64,000 nucleotides of DNA from Nocardioides marmotae (GCF_013177455.1 NZ_CP053660.1:2294001-2358000), one strand, 5' to 3'; positions 6,516 through 15,531 are shown, counted from the first letter of the stretch. Numbers and translations: made by a program. Notes: a model not told the origin generated them from the sequence alone.

Positions 6516-7586
6516 TCAGACGGCGGTGCTCGGGTTCGGCACCGGGTCCTCGTGGTGCGCGGCGTCGCGGATCTCGCCGACCAGCTCCTCGAGCACGTCC
6601 TCGAGGGTGGCCAGGCCGAGGGTGGTTCCCTCGCTGTCGACCACCCGGCCCATGTGCGCCCCGCGCCGCTGCAGCGTCTCCAGCGCGTCGTGGAGCGACT
6701 CGTCGGGCGTCACCGGCGCGAACGGGCGGATCCACTTGTCGTCGATGGGGCGCTCGCGGCGCTCCTCGTCGGGCTCGAGGACGTCCTTGATGTGCAGGTA
6801 GCCGATCAGGTCCCCATCGGCGCCGGCGACCGGGAAGCGGGAGTAGCCGGTGCTCGCGCAGACCGCCTCGACCTCCGCGGCGGTCGAGCCGCGACCGACC
6901 ACGGTGAGGGTGTCGGCGGGCATGAGCACCGCGGCGACGGTCTTCTCGGTGAAGCCGAGCGCGCCGGCGAGCCGGTCGTACTCGTCGGCCTCCAGCAGCC
7001 CCTCGCCGCGCGACTCCTCGACCAGCGCCGCGACCTCCTCGCGGGTGAAGGCCGAGGTCAGCTCGTCCTTGGGCTCCACGTGCATCAGCCGGAGCACGGC
7101 GTTGGCGATCGCGTTGAGGACCACGATCAGCGGCTTGAGGACCGTGACCACGCCCAGCATCGGCGGGCCCAGCACCATCGCGGAGCGCTCGGGCCCGGCG
7201 ATGGCGATGTTCTTCGGCACCATCTCGCCGAGCACGACGTGCAGGTAGGTGACCAGCGAGAGCGCGATGACGAACGCGATCGGGTGGAGGAAGGAGTCGG
7301 GCACGCCCAGGGCGTGGATGCCCGGCTCGATCAGGTGCGCGATCGCGGGCTCGCCGACCGCGCCGAGGGCGAGGGAGCAGATGGTGATGCCGAGCTGGGC
7401 GCCCGCCATCATCAGCGAGACCTGCTCCATGGCCCGCAGCGTGGTGCGGGCCATCCGGGAGCCGGCCTGGGCGTGGGGCTCGATCTGGCTGCGGCGCGCG
7501 GAGACGAGGGCGAACTCGGCGCCCACGAAGAAGGCGTTGAACGCCAGCAGCACGACGACGAGGAGGACACCGGCGAGGTCGCTCAT
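6516..7586 (-). CDS. CNNM/HlyC-type transporter-associated membrane protein (DUF21 + CBS pair)
   Basis: 356 aa. The DUF21 domain occupies about 1-190 with four hydrophobic stretches, the NAFFVGAEFALVSARR beginning and the GEMVPKNIAIAGPE motif. A CBS pair follows (about 210-335), with the GRVVDSEGTTLGLATLEDVL sequence. The C-terminal CorC_HlyC domain seen in its partner is lacking. Members of this family have been linked to Mg2+ or other cation efflux, often mislabelled haemolysins. Its ATG overlaps the stop of the upstream paralogue (ATGA), so both are probably made together and may form a heterodimer. Confidence 0.92.
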   Translation of the reverse strand: MSDLAGVLLVVVLLAFNAFFVGAEFALVSARRSQIEPHAQAGSRMARTTLRAMEQVSLMMAGAQLGITICSLALGAVGEPAIAHLIEPGIHALGVPDSFLHPIAFVIALSLVTYLHVVLGEMVPKNIAIAGPERSAMVLGPPMLGVVTVLKPLIVVLNAIANAVLRLMHVEPKDELTSAFTREEVAALVEESRGEGLLEADEYDRLAGALGFTEKTVAAVLMPADTLTVVGRGSTAAEVEAVCASTGYSRFPVAGADGDLIGYLHIKDVLEPDEERRERPIDDKWIRPFAPVTPDESLHDALETLQRRGAHMGRVVDSEGTTLGLATLEDVLEELVGEIRDAAHHEDPVPNPSTAV

Positions 7587-8962
7587 CCGCGCTCACCCCT
7601 GCCGCGGGTCGTGGTGGCGGTCGACGGCTCGACGTCGTGCAGGCGCAGCGAGAGCCGGTCGATCCGCAGGCCGTCCATGTGCTCGACGGTCAGCACCGCG
7701 AGCCGCTCGCGCGGCTGCTCGGGGTCGCTGTGGTCGGGCACCGGCACCTCGGCGATGTCGCCGGAGTCGGGCACCCGGCCGAGCACGCGCAGCACGAGAC
7801 CGGCCACGGTGTCGTAGTCCTCGTTCTCCGGGAGCGCGACGCCGGTGAGGTCCTCAACCTCGTCGGGGCGCAGCAGGCCCGAGAGCAGCCAGGTGCCGTC
7901 GCGGCGCTGGCGGGCGCGGGCGCTCATCCGGTCGTGCTCGTCGGCGATGTCGCCGACGATCTCCTCGACCACGTCCTCGAGGGTCACGATCCCGGCGTGA
8001 CCGCCGTACTCGTCGAGGACGACGGCCATCTGGAAGCTCTCGTTGCGCAGCTGGGCCAGGAGCGGGTCCAGGCGGAGGGTGTCGGGCACGACGATCGGCT
8101 TGGCCATCAGGTGCTTGACCTTGGTGGTGCTCCGCTCGTGCAGCGGCAGCGCGACGGCGTTCTTGACGTGGACGGTGCCGACGACGGTGTCCTCGTCGTC
8201 GAGGACCGGGAAGCGCGAGTGGCCGGTCGAGCGGGCCAGCTCGATGACGGCCGAGGCGCGGTCGTTGGCCTCCAGGGTGTGGGTGCGCACGCGCGGGGTC
8301 ATGATCTCCCCCGCGGTGCGGGTGCCGAACTCCACCGAACGCTCCATCAGCTCGGCGGTGTCGGCGTCGAGGGTGCCCTCGTCGGCCGAGCGGGCGATGA
8401 GCGAGGCCAGCTCCTGGGAGCTGCGCGCGGAGCGGAGCTCCTCCTGCGGCTCGATGCCCAGGCGGCGTACCACGGCGTTGGCGGAGTTGTTGAGCAGCCG
8501 GATCGGGCCGCGGTTGACCGCGGTGAACAGCCGCATCGGCCCCTGGGTCGCCCGGGCGACCTGGAGCGGGAGCGCGATGGCGAGGTTCTTGGGGACCAGC
8601 TCGCCGAAGATCATCGTGAGCACCGTGCCGATCACCAGGCCCAGGCCGACCGCGACCGGCGAGACCGCTCCGGCGGGCACGCCGAGGGTGCCCAGGGGCT
8701 CCTCGATCAGGTCCGCGATCGCGGGCTCGGCGAGGAAGCCGATGCCGAGGTTGGTCACGGTGATGCCCACCTGGGCCCCGGAGAGCTGCGTCGAGAGCGA
8801 CCGCAGGGCGCTCTGCACACCGCGGGCGCCGGCGTCACCGGCCGCGGCGGCCTGGTCGACCTTCGTGCGGTCGACGGTGACGAAGGCGAACTCCGCGGCG
8901 ACGAACAGTCCGCAGGCCACGACGAGCAGCAGCGCGATCGCGAGCAGGATCAGGGGGGTCAT
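7583..8962 (-). CDS. CNNM/CorC-type membrane protein (DUF21 + CBS pair + CorC_HlyC)
   Basis: 459 aa. DUF21 at about 1-200 (CGLFVAAEFAFVTVDRTKVD, GELVPKNLAIALP), a CBS pair at about 215-340 (SRFPVLDDEDTVVG, GHAGIVTLEDVVEEIVGDI), and a C-terminal CorC_HlyC domain to about 430 (PENEDYDTVAGLVLRVLGR). The family is associated with Mg2+ homeostasis. It is first gene of a two-gene unit with the 6516 paralogue. Its ribosome-binding GGAG lies inside a perfect hairpin directly upstream of the ATG, a possible translation switch. Confidence 0.93.
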   Translation of the reverse strand: MTPLILLAIALLLVVACGLFVAAEFAFVTVDRTKVDQAAAAGDAGARGVQSALRSLSTQLSGAQVGITVTNLGIGFLAEPAIADLIEEPLGTLGVPAGAVSPVAVGLGLVIGTVLTMIFGELVPKNLAIALPLQVARATQGPMRLFTAVNRGPIRLLNNSANAVVRRLGIEPQEELRSARSSQELASLIARSADEGTLDADTAELMERSVEFGTRTAGEIMTPRVRTHTLEANDRASAVIELARSTGHSRFPVLDDEDTVVGTVHVKNAVALPLHERSTTKVKHLMAKPIVVPDTLRLDPLLAQLRNESFQMAVVLDEYGGHAGIVTLEDVVEEIVGDIADEHDRMSARARQRRDGTWLLSGLLRPDEVEDLTGVALPENEDYDTVAGLVLRVLGRVPDSGDIAEVPVPDHSDPEQPRERLAVLTVEHMDGLRIDRLSLRLHDVEPSTATTTRGRGERG

Positions 8963-8965
8963 GGG

Positions 8966-8987
8966 CGCTCTCCATCAAGGGAGAGCG
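8966..8987 (-). promoter_or_regulatory. Hairpin enclosing the ribosome site of the CNNM/CorC operon
   Basis: On the minus strand CGCTCTCC (8987-8980), a 6-base loop and GGAGAGCG (8973-8966) form a perfect 8-bp stem ending 3 bases before the ATG at 8962. The only good Shine-Dalgarno sequence, GGAG, is the first part of the 3' arm, so the folded form should block initiation. The rest of the 306-base divergent gap (8963-9268) shows no gene; it must contain promoters for both sides, but none could be assigned with confidence. Confidence 0.55.
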
Positions 8988-9268
8988 GGCTACTTTGAGA
9001 GCCGTCCATCAGGGGTTTCTCTGGGTCCTCGTCGGGTCAGGGCCGGTGAGCGGGGCCACGATACAGCGGCGCCGTCCCCCGACCCAGCCCGCGTGCGCGA
9101 CGGGTCGGCCCTTCGCCGCCCGGGCATGGCCCACCCGGGCCATGGCGCGCCGGAGGAACAAGGGAGGTGAAACCGGCCCCCGCGGGGCCACACTGGTCCC
9201 GGCGGCATGGGGGGCTGCCCGGACCTTGCCCGTCACCGACGGGTCCGCCGGACCTCCTGGGAGCACCC

Positions 9269-10765
9269 GTGACCGTCGCAGCCAGCACCGCCCGCCCGGC
9301 GTACCGGCCCGCGCGCTTTCCCGGCGCGCCGCTGCTCGGCACCCAGGACCGCCACCTCGTCGGCCGCTTCTCCTACGGCGTGACCCCCGCGCTCGCCGCC
9401 CAGGTGCGCGCCGCCGGCGGGGCGCGGCGCTGGTTCGAGCAGCAGCTCGAGCCCGACCGGGTCGCCGACCGCCAGGCCGACGCCCTGCGCTCGTGGTGGC
9501 CGAGCTTCGAGCGCGGGCCCGCCGAGCTGTGGGAGCGCCAGGTCGCCGAGGTCGAGGGCGGCTGGGAGGTCATGGAGGACTACGCCCGCTGGGCGCTGGT
9601 GCGTCGGATCACCTCCCAGCGCCAGGTCCTCGAGGTGATGACCGAGCTGTGGGAGAACCACTTCAACGTGCCGGCCGTCGGCGACGCCCAGTTCACCTAC
9701 CGGGTCTCCTACGGCGACACGATCCGCCGGCACGCGCTCGGCCGCTTCGACGAGCTGCTCCACGCCGCGATCACCCACCCGGCGATGGGGATCTTCCTCG
9801 ACAACGCGGTCTCCACCGCCAAGCACCCGAACGAGAACCTCGGCCGCGAGCTGCTCGAGCTGCACACCGTCGGCCGTGGTCAGTTCGACGAGGACGACGT
9901 CAAGGCGTCGGCGCGGATCCTCACCGGCTACCGGGTCGACCTGTGGAACACCTGGAAGGCGGCGTACTCCCCGCGCGACCACTGGACCGGCCCCGTGCGG
10001 GTGATGGGGTTCAGCGACGCCAACGCCGACCGCGACGGCCGCGAGGTGGTACGCCGCTACCTCACCTACCTGGCCCACCACCCGGCCACCGCCGTCCGGG
10101 TCGCCCGCCGGCTCGCGGTCAAGCTCGTCCGCGACGACCCGCCGCAGGCGCTCGTGGACCGGCTGGCGAAGGTCTACCTCGACGCCGGCACCGAGCTCCG
10201 CCCGGTGCTGCGGGCCCTGGTCGCCAGCCCGGAGTTCAAGGCGTCGGTGGGCGCCAAGGTCCGCGACCCCGGCGAGGACGTGGTGGCGACCTACCGCGTG
10301 CTGCGCGCCGGGCTGGCCCGGCCGCCGGCGGGGCGGGCCGGCGGCGAGTACGCCGTGCGGGCGATGCTCTGGCAGGTCGGCAACCTGGGGGTGAGCCCCT
10401 TCTCCTGGCCGCGGCCCGACGGGCAGCCGATCGACAGCGAGTCGTGGTCCTCGGCCTCGCGCGTGCTGGCCTCGATGGAGCTGCACTGGACCCTCGCCGG
10501 CGGCTGGTGGCCCAAGCAGGGCATCAGCTACCGCACGCCGGCGCAGTGGCTGCCGCGCAAGCGGATCCGCTTCGACCTGCTCGTCGACCACCTCAGCCAG
10601 CAGCTGCTGCACCGCCGGTCGACCGCCACGCTCCTGCGCGCCTGCTGCGAGGCGTGCGTCATGAAGCCCGGCGAGGTCGTCACCGCCGACCACGCGCTGG
10701 TGAAGTGGGACTTCCACCGGCTGCTCGGCACCGTCCTCGACTCCCCCGCCCACCTGACCCGGTGA
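9269..10765 (+). CDS. DUF1800 domain-containing protein
   Basis: 498 aa from GTG 9269, with GGGAG about 6 nt upstream; an ATG at 9167 would add a low-complexity Pro/Gly stretch and is less likely. Typical DUF1800 landmarks are present: RFSYGVTPALAAQVRAAGG near the start, ELWENHFNVPA, FLDNAVSTAKHPNENLGREL, LELHTVGRGQF, and ARRLAVKLVRDDPP. No signal peptide is visible. The gene overlaps the next one at GTGA, and DUF1800-DUF1501 pairs are a recurrent bacterial neighbourhood whose biochemical role is not known. Confidence 0.9.
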   Translation: MTVAASTARPAYRPARFPGAPLLGTQDRHLVGRFSYGVTPALAAQVRAAGGARRWFEQQLEPDRVADRQADALRSWWPSFERGPAELWERQVAEVEGGWEVMEDYARWALVRRITSQRQVLEVMTELWENHFNVPAVGDAQFTYRVSYGDTIRRHALGRFDELLHAAITHPAMGIFLDNAVSTAKHPNENLGRELLELHTVGRGQFDEDDVKASARILTGYRVDLWNTWKAAYSPRDHWTGPVRVMGFSDANADRDGREVVRRYLTYLAHHPATAVRVARRLAVKLVRDDPPQALVDRLAKVYLDAGTELRPVLRALVASPEFKASVGAKVRDPGEDVVATYRVLRAGLARPPAGRAGGEYAVRAMLWQVGNLGVSPFSWPRPDGQPIDSESWSSASRVLASMELHWTLAGGWWPKQGISYRTPAQWLPRKRIRFDLLVDHLSQQLLHRRSTATLLRACCEACVMKPGEVVTADHALVKWDFHRLLGTVLDSPAHLTR

Positions 10766-10770
10766 CCGCC

Positions 10771-12060
10771 ATGACCTCCTCGACGCACTCCTCCGACTCC
10801 GCCTCAGCCTCAGCCTCCGCCTCCGACGCCGCCTGCTGCGCGGAGTTCGCCCGCGTCTCCCGGCGCGGCCTGATCGGCGGCGCGCTGGCGATGGCCGGCG
10901 CCGCCACCGCGATCGGCTCGGCCGTGGTCACGGCCTCCCCCGCGCGCGCCGCGAGCGCGGACGCCGTGCTGGTCGTGCTCTCGCTGCGCGGCGCCGCCGA
11001 CGGCCTCTCCCTCGTGGTCCCTCACGGCGACCCGGTCTACTACGCCGCCCGCCCGCGGATCGCGGTCCCGGCCGGCAGCCTGCTCGCCAAGGACGCGATG
11101 TTCGGCCTGCACCCGAACCTCGCGCCGCTGGTGCCGCTGTGGCGCTCGGGCCGGCTCGCGGCCGTCCACGCCACCGGGCTGCCGGCCCCGAACCGCTCAC
11201 ACTTCGCCGCCATGGAGGAGGTCGAGGACGCCAACCCGGGCTCGGCCGCTCGCCAGGGCTGGCTCAACCGGCTCATCAGCACCGACACCCGGCGCTCCCC
11301 GCTCCAGGCGGTCGCCCTCGGCGGCGGCGTCGTGCCGACCAGCCTGTACGGCGCCGAGCCGGTCATGTCGACGGGGTCGGTCAAGGCGGTGTCCATCCCG
11401 GGCGACGACCAGTGGGACACCACCGGCGGCCGGGTCCGCTCGCTGCACACGATGTGGGACCGCGACACCGGCCCGCTGGGTCGCGCCGTCGGATCGGCGT
11501 TCGCGGCGGTCGACGCCTTCGGGCCCGCGCGGGCGACGCCGGACCGCTCCGCGGCGTACCCCGGATCCGACCTGGGCACGTCGCTCGCCGAGGTCGCCCG
11601 GGTGATCCGCGGCGACGTCGGGGTGGAGGTGCTCACCGTCGACCAGGGCGACTGGGACATGCACTCCGACCTCGGGACGCTCGAGTGGGGCCGGATGCGA
11701 CGCAACGTCGGCGACCTCGCCGCCTCGATCGCGGCGTTCTTCGCCGACCTCGGTCCGCTGGCCTCCAAGGTCACGCTGGTGACGATCAGCGAGTTCGGCC
11801 GCCGGGTGGTCGAGAACGACAGCAACGGGCTCGACCACGGCTACGGCAACGTGATGCTGCTGGCCGGCGCCGGGGTCAAGGGCGGCCGCTACTACGGCAC
11901 CTGGCCCGGGCTGGCCGACACCCTCGACGCCGACCTGCTGGTGACCACCGACTACCGCAGCGTGCTCGCCGAGGTCGTCGCGAGCCGGTTCCGCGCCTCG
12001 ACCGCCAAGGTCTTCCCCGGCTTCCGGCCCGAGGCGGTCGGGGTGATGACCTCGCTCTGA
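10771..12060 (+). CDS. DUF1501 family protein, Tat-exported
   Basis: 429 aa from ATG 10771; a GTG at 10762 overlapping the previous stop (GTGA) is an alternative that adds three residues. A Ser/Ala repeat (SASASASASD) precedes a twin-arginine signal, SRRGLIGGALAMAGAATA, ending near an ASPARA cleavage site. The mature part has DUF1501 features resembling the alkaline phosphatase/sulfatase fold: LVVLSLRGAADGLSLV, NRSHFAAMEEVE, TVDQGDWDMHSDLG, and ISEFGRRVVENDSNGLDHGY. Export folded through Tat suggests a bound metal. The partner is the DUF1800 protein encoded just upstream. Confidence 0.92.
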   Translation: MTSSTHSSDSASASASASDAACCAEFARVSRRGLIGGALAMAGAATAIGSAVVTASPARAASADAVLVVLSLRGAADGLSLVVPHGDPVYYAARPRIAVPAGSLLAKDAMFGLHPNLAPLVPLWRSGRLAAVHATGLPAPNRSHFAAMEEVEDANPGSAARQGWLNRLISTDTRRSPLQAVALGGGVVPTSLYGAEPVMSTGSVKAVSIPGDDQWDTTGGRVRSLHTMWDRDTGPLGRAVGSAFAAVDAFGPARATPDRSAAYPGSDLGTSLAEVARVIRGDVGVEVLTVDQGDWDMHSDLGTLEWGRMRRNVGDLAASIAAFFADLGPLASKVTLVTISEFGRRVVENDSNGLDHGYGNVMLLAGAGVKGGRYYGTWPGLADTLDADLLVTTDYRSVLAEVVASRFRASTAKVFPGFRPEAVGVMTSL

Positions 12061-12067
12061 GCGGCTC

Positions 12068-12083
12068 GGCCGGTCCTCCGGCC
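12068..12083. terminator. Short GC-rich dyad between convergent genes
   Basis: GGCCGG-TCCT-CCGGCC, a perfect 6-bp stem with a four-base loop, fills the 23-base gap between the DUF1501 stop (12060) and the stop of the facing gene (12084). It could serve both strands as a terminator. No U-run follows, which is common in such GC-rich genomes. Confidence 0.45.
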
Positions 12084-12425
12084 TCAGGACTCGGGGTCGT
12101 CGCCGAACTGCCAGAGTCCCTGCGGTGCCCGGCACGCTGCGGCGAAGCGGGCCGCCCACGCCTCGGCGTCGGCTCGGGAGGCCGTCCTCAGCACCGCGAA
12201 CCCGCCCGGGAGCCCGGCGTGCTCGGGGTGGGCGCCCGGCGTGACCGAGCCGTCCGCGGCGACGCGGACCGGGGCGACCTCGTCGAGGATCCCGCCGCCG
12301 AAGACCCAGACACCGGCGGCCTTGGCCTCCCGGACGGCGGCGTGGGACTCCTCGCTCACGCGGTCGAGCGGGACGTCGGTCAGGTCCATCGCGCCTCCGG
12401 GGAAGGCGAGGAGGTAGGCGGGCAT
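12084..12425 (-). CDS. YCII-related domain protein
   Basis: 113 aa, ATG start. The sequence starts MPAYLLAFPGGAMD and shows the ferredoxin-like YCII/DGPF pattern: a first strand, an Ala-rich helix (ESHAAVREAKAAGVWVFGGG), an ILDEVAPVRV strand, a GGFAVLRTASRADAEAWAAR strand-helix, and a short end. Such proteins are small dimers of unknown or varied function, sometimes linked to ECF sigma factors, though none is nearby. It is alone on the minus strand, divergent from the 12554 oxidoreductase. Confidence 0.8.
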   Translation of the reverse strand: MPAYLLAFPGGAMDLTDVPLDRVSEESHAAVREAKAAGVWVFGGGILDEVAPVRVAADGSVTPGAHPEHAGLPGGFAVLRTASRADAEAWAARFAAACRAPQGLWQFGDDPES

Positions 12426-12553
12426 GGGCGCTCCTGGGGGGTCGGGGTGGATCGGAGTCGGGTCGGCGTGCGGTCACCAGTCCGACCCGCCCTGCCATCG
12501 GGACTCATCGGCCCCGTCCCGACGCTGGACGAGAACGCGTTCCACCTGCCACG

Positions 12554-13612
12554 GTGGCGCCCGTGCGCGTCGTCCAGTGGGCCACCGGCGGAGTCGGCAA
12601 GGCCGCGATCGAGACCCTGCTCCTCCACCCCGAGCTGGAGCTGGTGGGGTGCTGGGTCCACTCCCCCGACAAGCACGGCCGCGACGTCGGCGAGCTGATC
12701 GGCCGCGCGCCGATCGGGGTGACCGCGACCTCCAGCGTCGAGGAGATCCTCGCCCTGGACGCCGACTGCGTCCTCTACTCCCCGCTCGTGCCCGACCGGG
12801 ACGAGGTCGCGGCGCTGCTGCGGTCGGGCAAGAACGTCGTCACGCCGGTCGGCTGGTTCTACCCCTCCGAGCGCGCCGCCGGCCCGCTCGCCGAGGCGTG
12901 CGCCGAGGGCGGCACCACGCTGCACGGCACGGGGATCAACCCGGGCGGGATCACCGAGCTGCACCCGTTGATGTTCTCCGCGCTCTCCTCGGCGGTGACG
13001 TTCGTGCGCGGGGAGGAGTTCTCCGACATCCGCACGTACGACGCCCCCGACGTGGTCCGCCACATCATGATGTTCGGCGGCCTCCCCGAGGACGCGATGG
13101 GCGGCCCCATGCTCGGCCTGCTCACCGGCGGCTTCCGCCAGTCGGTGCGGATGTGCCTGGACGCGCTCGGCTTCAGCAAGGACGCCGAGCTGCGCACCTC
13201 CCAGGAGGTCGCGGTCGCCACCGCCCCGATCGACTCCCCCATCGGCCCCATCGAGCCGGGTCGCGTCGCTGCGCAACGCTTCGTCTGGGAAGCCGTGGTC
13301 GGCGAGCTCGTCGTCGTCCGGGTCGCGGTCAACTGGCTGATGGGCGAGGAGCACCTCGACCCGCCGTGGACGTTCGGGCCCGAGGGCGAGCGGTTCGAGG
13401 TCGAGGTGCAGGGCGACCCGCCGTCGTACGTCACCATCAAGGGCTGGCAGCCCAGCAGCGTCGCCGAAGGGCTCCTGCGCAACCCCGGCGTCGTCGCGAC
13501 CGCCGCCCACTGCGTGAACTCCATCCCGTACGTCGTCGCCGCACCGCCGGGCATCCAGACCTTCCTCGACCTCCCGCTCGTCGCCGGCCGCGCGCACCCC
13601 GACCTGGCCTGA
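12554..13612 (+). CDS. NAD(P)H-dependent amine dehydrogenase / dihydrodipicolinate reductase-like oxidoreductase
   Basis: 352 aa from GTG 12554 (another GTG follows at 12563). The N-terminal Rossmann motif VVQWATGGVGKAAIETLL is followed by LELVGCWVHSPDKHGRDVGE, typical of the family that includes 2,4-diaminopentanoate dehydrogenase and the many mycobacterial proteins annotated as dihydrodipicolinate reductase. Further landmarks are VVTPVGWFYPS, GTGINPGGITELHPLM, and a C-terminal VNSIPYVVAAPPGIQTFLDL. It is not the lysine-pathway DapB. Substrate is unknown; steroid- or amine-linked roles have been suggested for relatives. Confidence 0.82.
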   Translation: MAPVRVVQWATGGVGKAAIETLLLHPELELVGCWVHSPDKHGRDVGELIGRAPIGVTATSSVEEILALDADCVLYSPLVPDRDEVAALLRSGKNVVTPVGWFYPSERAAGPLAEACAEGGTTLHGTGINPGGITELHPLMFSALSSAVTFVRGEEFSDIRTYDAPDVVRHIMMFGGLPEDAMGGPMLGLLTGGFRQSVRMCLDALGFSKDAELRTSQEVAVATAPIDSPIGPIEPGRVAAQRFVWEAVVGELVVVRVAVNWLMGEEHLDPPWTFGPEGERFEVEVQGDPPSYVTIKGWQPSSVAEGLLRNPGVVATAAHCVNSIPYVVAAPPGIQTFLDLPLVAGRAHPDLA

Positions 13613-13709
13613 GCCGCACCCCGGCCGGCACAGCCTCGCAGGAGATCCCCCGGGCTGCCGAGCATCCATGCTCATGACGCCGGCCTCGGTGATCCCAGAG
13701 AGTGAGCCC

Positions 13710-14132
13710 ATGACTCGCGTCGTCAGCACCAGCAGCTCTCGTCTCCTGGACTTCTCACTGTGGGCCGCGACCGGCGTCGGCCTGTTGGTCGTGGGCTGGG
13801 GAGCACTGGTCATGGTCAATGACGCCAGGACGCAGGGCGAGGACTGGGACGGCCTCGGGCTGTTCTTCGGTGGGCTCATGGTGGTCGGGGGTCTGCTCTG
13901 GTCGCTCCCGCACGTGATGCTGGCGTGGTGGCTGGTACGGGCCCGGAGACGCGGCCGAGCACTCACGCCGATCGGCGCGGCGAGCGTTGCCCTGGCCGGA
14001 TCGCTGCTGTTGCTCCTGCTGTTCTACGTGACCAGCGGCGCCGCGCAGCTGAGCGCCCTGTTCGTCCCCATCTGCGCGTGCGTGCTCGTCCTGACCACCG
14101 GTGCCCGCGTCGTGCTCGACACCAGCCGATGA
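13710..14132 (+). CDS. Hypothetical four-helix membrane protein
   Basis: 140 aa from ATG 13710 (an in-frame ATG at 13668 adds 14 residues). Not recognised as a named family. Four hydrophobic segments are visible: LWAATGVGLLVVGWGALVMV, FFGGLMVVGGLLWSLPHVML, a run of five leucines (GSLLLLLLFYV), and LFVPICACVLVLTTGARVVL. A basic RARRRGRA loop between helices 2 and 3 suggests orientation. It is transcribed alone, ending before a hairpin at 14193. Could be a small integral membrane protein of any role. Confidence 0.65.
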   Translation: MTRVVSTSSSRLLDFSLWAATGVGLLVVGWGALVMVNDARTQGEDWDGLGLFFGGLMVVGGLLWSLPHVMLAWWLVRARRRGRALTPIGAASVALAGSLLLLLLFYVTSGAAQLSALFVPICACVLVLTTGARVVLDTSR

Positions 14133-14192
14133 CCTCGCGGTGGCGCCGGGAGTGATGGCACCAGGGGCCGCCGAGCTCCGGGCGTGCCTGTG

Positions 14193-14219
14193 CCCCGCCG
14201 GCTGGGTGGTCCGGCGGGG
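14193..14219. terminator. Hairpin between convergent genes
   Basis: CCCCGCCGG (14193-14201) and CCGGCGGGG (14211-14219) form a perfect 9-bp stem with a 9-base loop. It sits between the stop of the membrane protein gene at 14132 and the stop of the facing HNH gene at 14233, where a bidirectional terminator is expected. Confidence 0.6.
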
Positions 14220-14232
14220 TCGGGGCGGTGGG

Positions 14233-15531
14233 CTATGTCGGGGGCGGTTCGGGGCCGAGGTCGTGGGTGCCTCGGTGGTCGACCCGGTAGGTGAGTCCGG
14301 TCGGACTTCGCCACTCAAACGTGCCCGGCGAGGGTGATTGTTGTGACCAGCCGCCGTGGGTCTTGGCGCGGTGGTGGCGCCTACAGAGTGGGGCGATGTT
14401 CTCGGTCGCCGTCGGTCCGCCCCTGGCGTGGGGGATGACGTGGTCGTCATCCACTCGCGATGACGCGTGGGCGGGGCGGGTGCACCAGGGGAACACGCAG
14501 TGCAGGTCGCGGAGCCGGGTCTGGGTCGAGAGGCGGTCGGGGACCTCGTAGGCCTCGACGTGGATCCGCTCGCTCAGGTCGATGACCGGCTTCACGGTGA
14601 TCGTCTTGCCGGCGTCGGACCGCGCGGCGCGGGTGCACCAGTCCGCGAGCTGGCTGGTGAGGACGAACCCGCGGACGTTCTCGACGCGCGTGATGTCGTC
14701 GAGGGTCCCGTCGGGACGCTGGTGGACGTGGACCACGAGGGGCTTGGGGTCGGTGTCGAACTCCAGCTGCATCTGCCGCCGCGCCATGTCACCCAGCGCG
14801 ACCGAGCGGCGGGCGTCGAGGGTGTCGGTGCACCCCAGCGCCTCCAGCCTCGCCGCGCCCTTCGCCAGGGCGTCGTCGAGGTCGAGCGCATCGGCCAGGT
14901 CCAGGGTCGCCCACACGTCCACGTGCCCGTCGAAAGACACCTGCCGCGACTGGACCGTCACGTGCCGAGCCTCGGCCCGCTCGGTCGCCACCCGCTGCGC
15001 CTCGTCAGGGTCGAACCGGACCAACGCCTCCTCCAGCAACCGCTCCAGAGCCGCCGGCCCGATGGTCGAGGCCACCGGCGCGACATGGGTGTCGACGAAC
15101 GCCGCACCCTTCTTCGGCAGGTGCAGCGTCCGCCGCGCCAGCGACCGCGCCTTCCAGGCCGGGAGGTCCAGCGAGGTGACCTTGGCCCAGAGCTTCGGGA
15201 GCCGGTAGCGCAGCTCGAGGGCCTCGGCGAGATAGGCCCGGCCGGCGTCCTCGGACTTCCCCAGGCCCGCGGCGAACTCCACCACCGCGAACTCGGTCAC
15301 GAACGGAGCACCCTCACCCGCCAGGCAGACCGGCTTGTCGCCGAACCCGCGGAACACCGACCAGGACGCTGCATCGTCCAACGACTCCGCCGGGTGCAGC
15401 ACGCACCACTGGACCGCCGCTTCGAGGAGCTCGGCCTCGGCCGCATTGGCGGCGCGCTGCTTGGCGCGCGCGAGGCTCAGCACGTCGGCTGGGGTGTCCA
15501 GCGGGTGCTCGAGCGTCGCGATCAAGGCCAT
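14233..15531 (-). CDS. DUF222 / HNH endonuclease domain protein (REP13E12 type)
   Basis: 432 aa, ATG start. DUF222 occupies roughly 1-300, ending in a region with MQLEFDTDPKPLVVHVHQRP. The C-terminal HNH domain has CVFPWCTRPAHASSRVDDDH, a VIPHARGGPTATENIAPLC stretch and the closing RRHHRAKTH, so both zinc-binding cysteines and the catalytic histidine are there. This is the architecture of the mycobacterial 13E12 repeat family, usually multicopy in actinobacterial genomes. It is intact and not split by a frameshift. A near-perfect SOS box lies 13 bases upstream of the ATG, and a tandem repeat array follows upstream of that, so damage-induced expression is likely. Confidence 0.92.
   Translation of the reverse strand: MALIATLEHPLDTPADVLSLARAKQRAANAAEAELLEAAVQWCVLHPAESLDDAASWSVFRGFGDKPVCLAGEGAPFVTEFAVVEFAAGLGKSEDAGRAYLAEALELRYRLPKLWAKVTSLDLPAWKARSLARRTLHLPKKGAAFVDTHVAPVASTIGPAALERLLEEALVRFDPDEAQRVATERAEARHVTVQSRQVSFDGHVDVWATLDLADALDLDDALAKGAARLEALGCTDTLDARRSVALGDMARRQMQLEFDTDPKPLVVHVHQRPDGTLDDITRVENVRGFVLTSQLADWCTRAARSDAGKTITVKPVIDLSERIHVEAYEVPDRLSTQTRLRDLHCVFPWCTRPAHASSRVDDDHVIPHARGGPTATENIAPLCRRHHRAKTHGGWSQQSPSPGTFEWRSPTGLTYRVDHRGTHDLGPEPPPT

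Noticed and set aside
8963..9268. Mg2+ riboswitch (M-box) ahead of the CNNM/CorC genes
   Set aside because: None of the conserved M-box segments could be seen; only the short hairpin over the ribosome site is evident.
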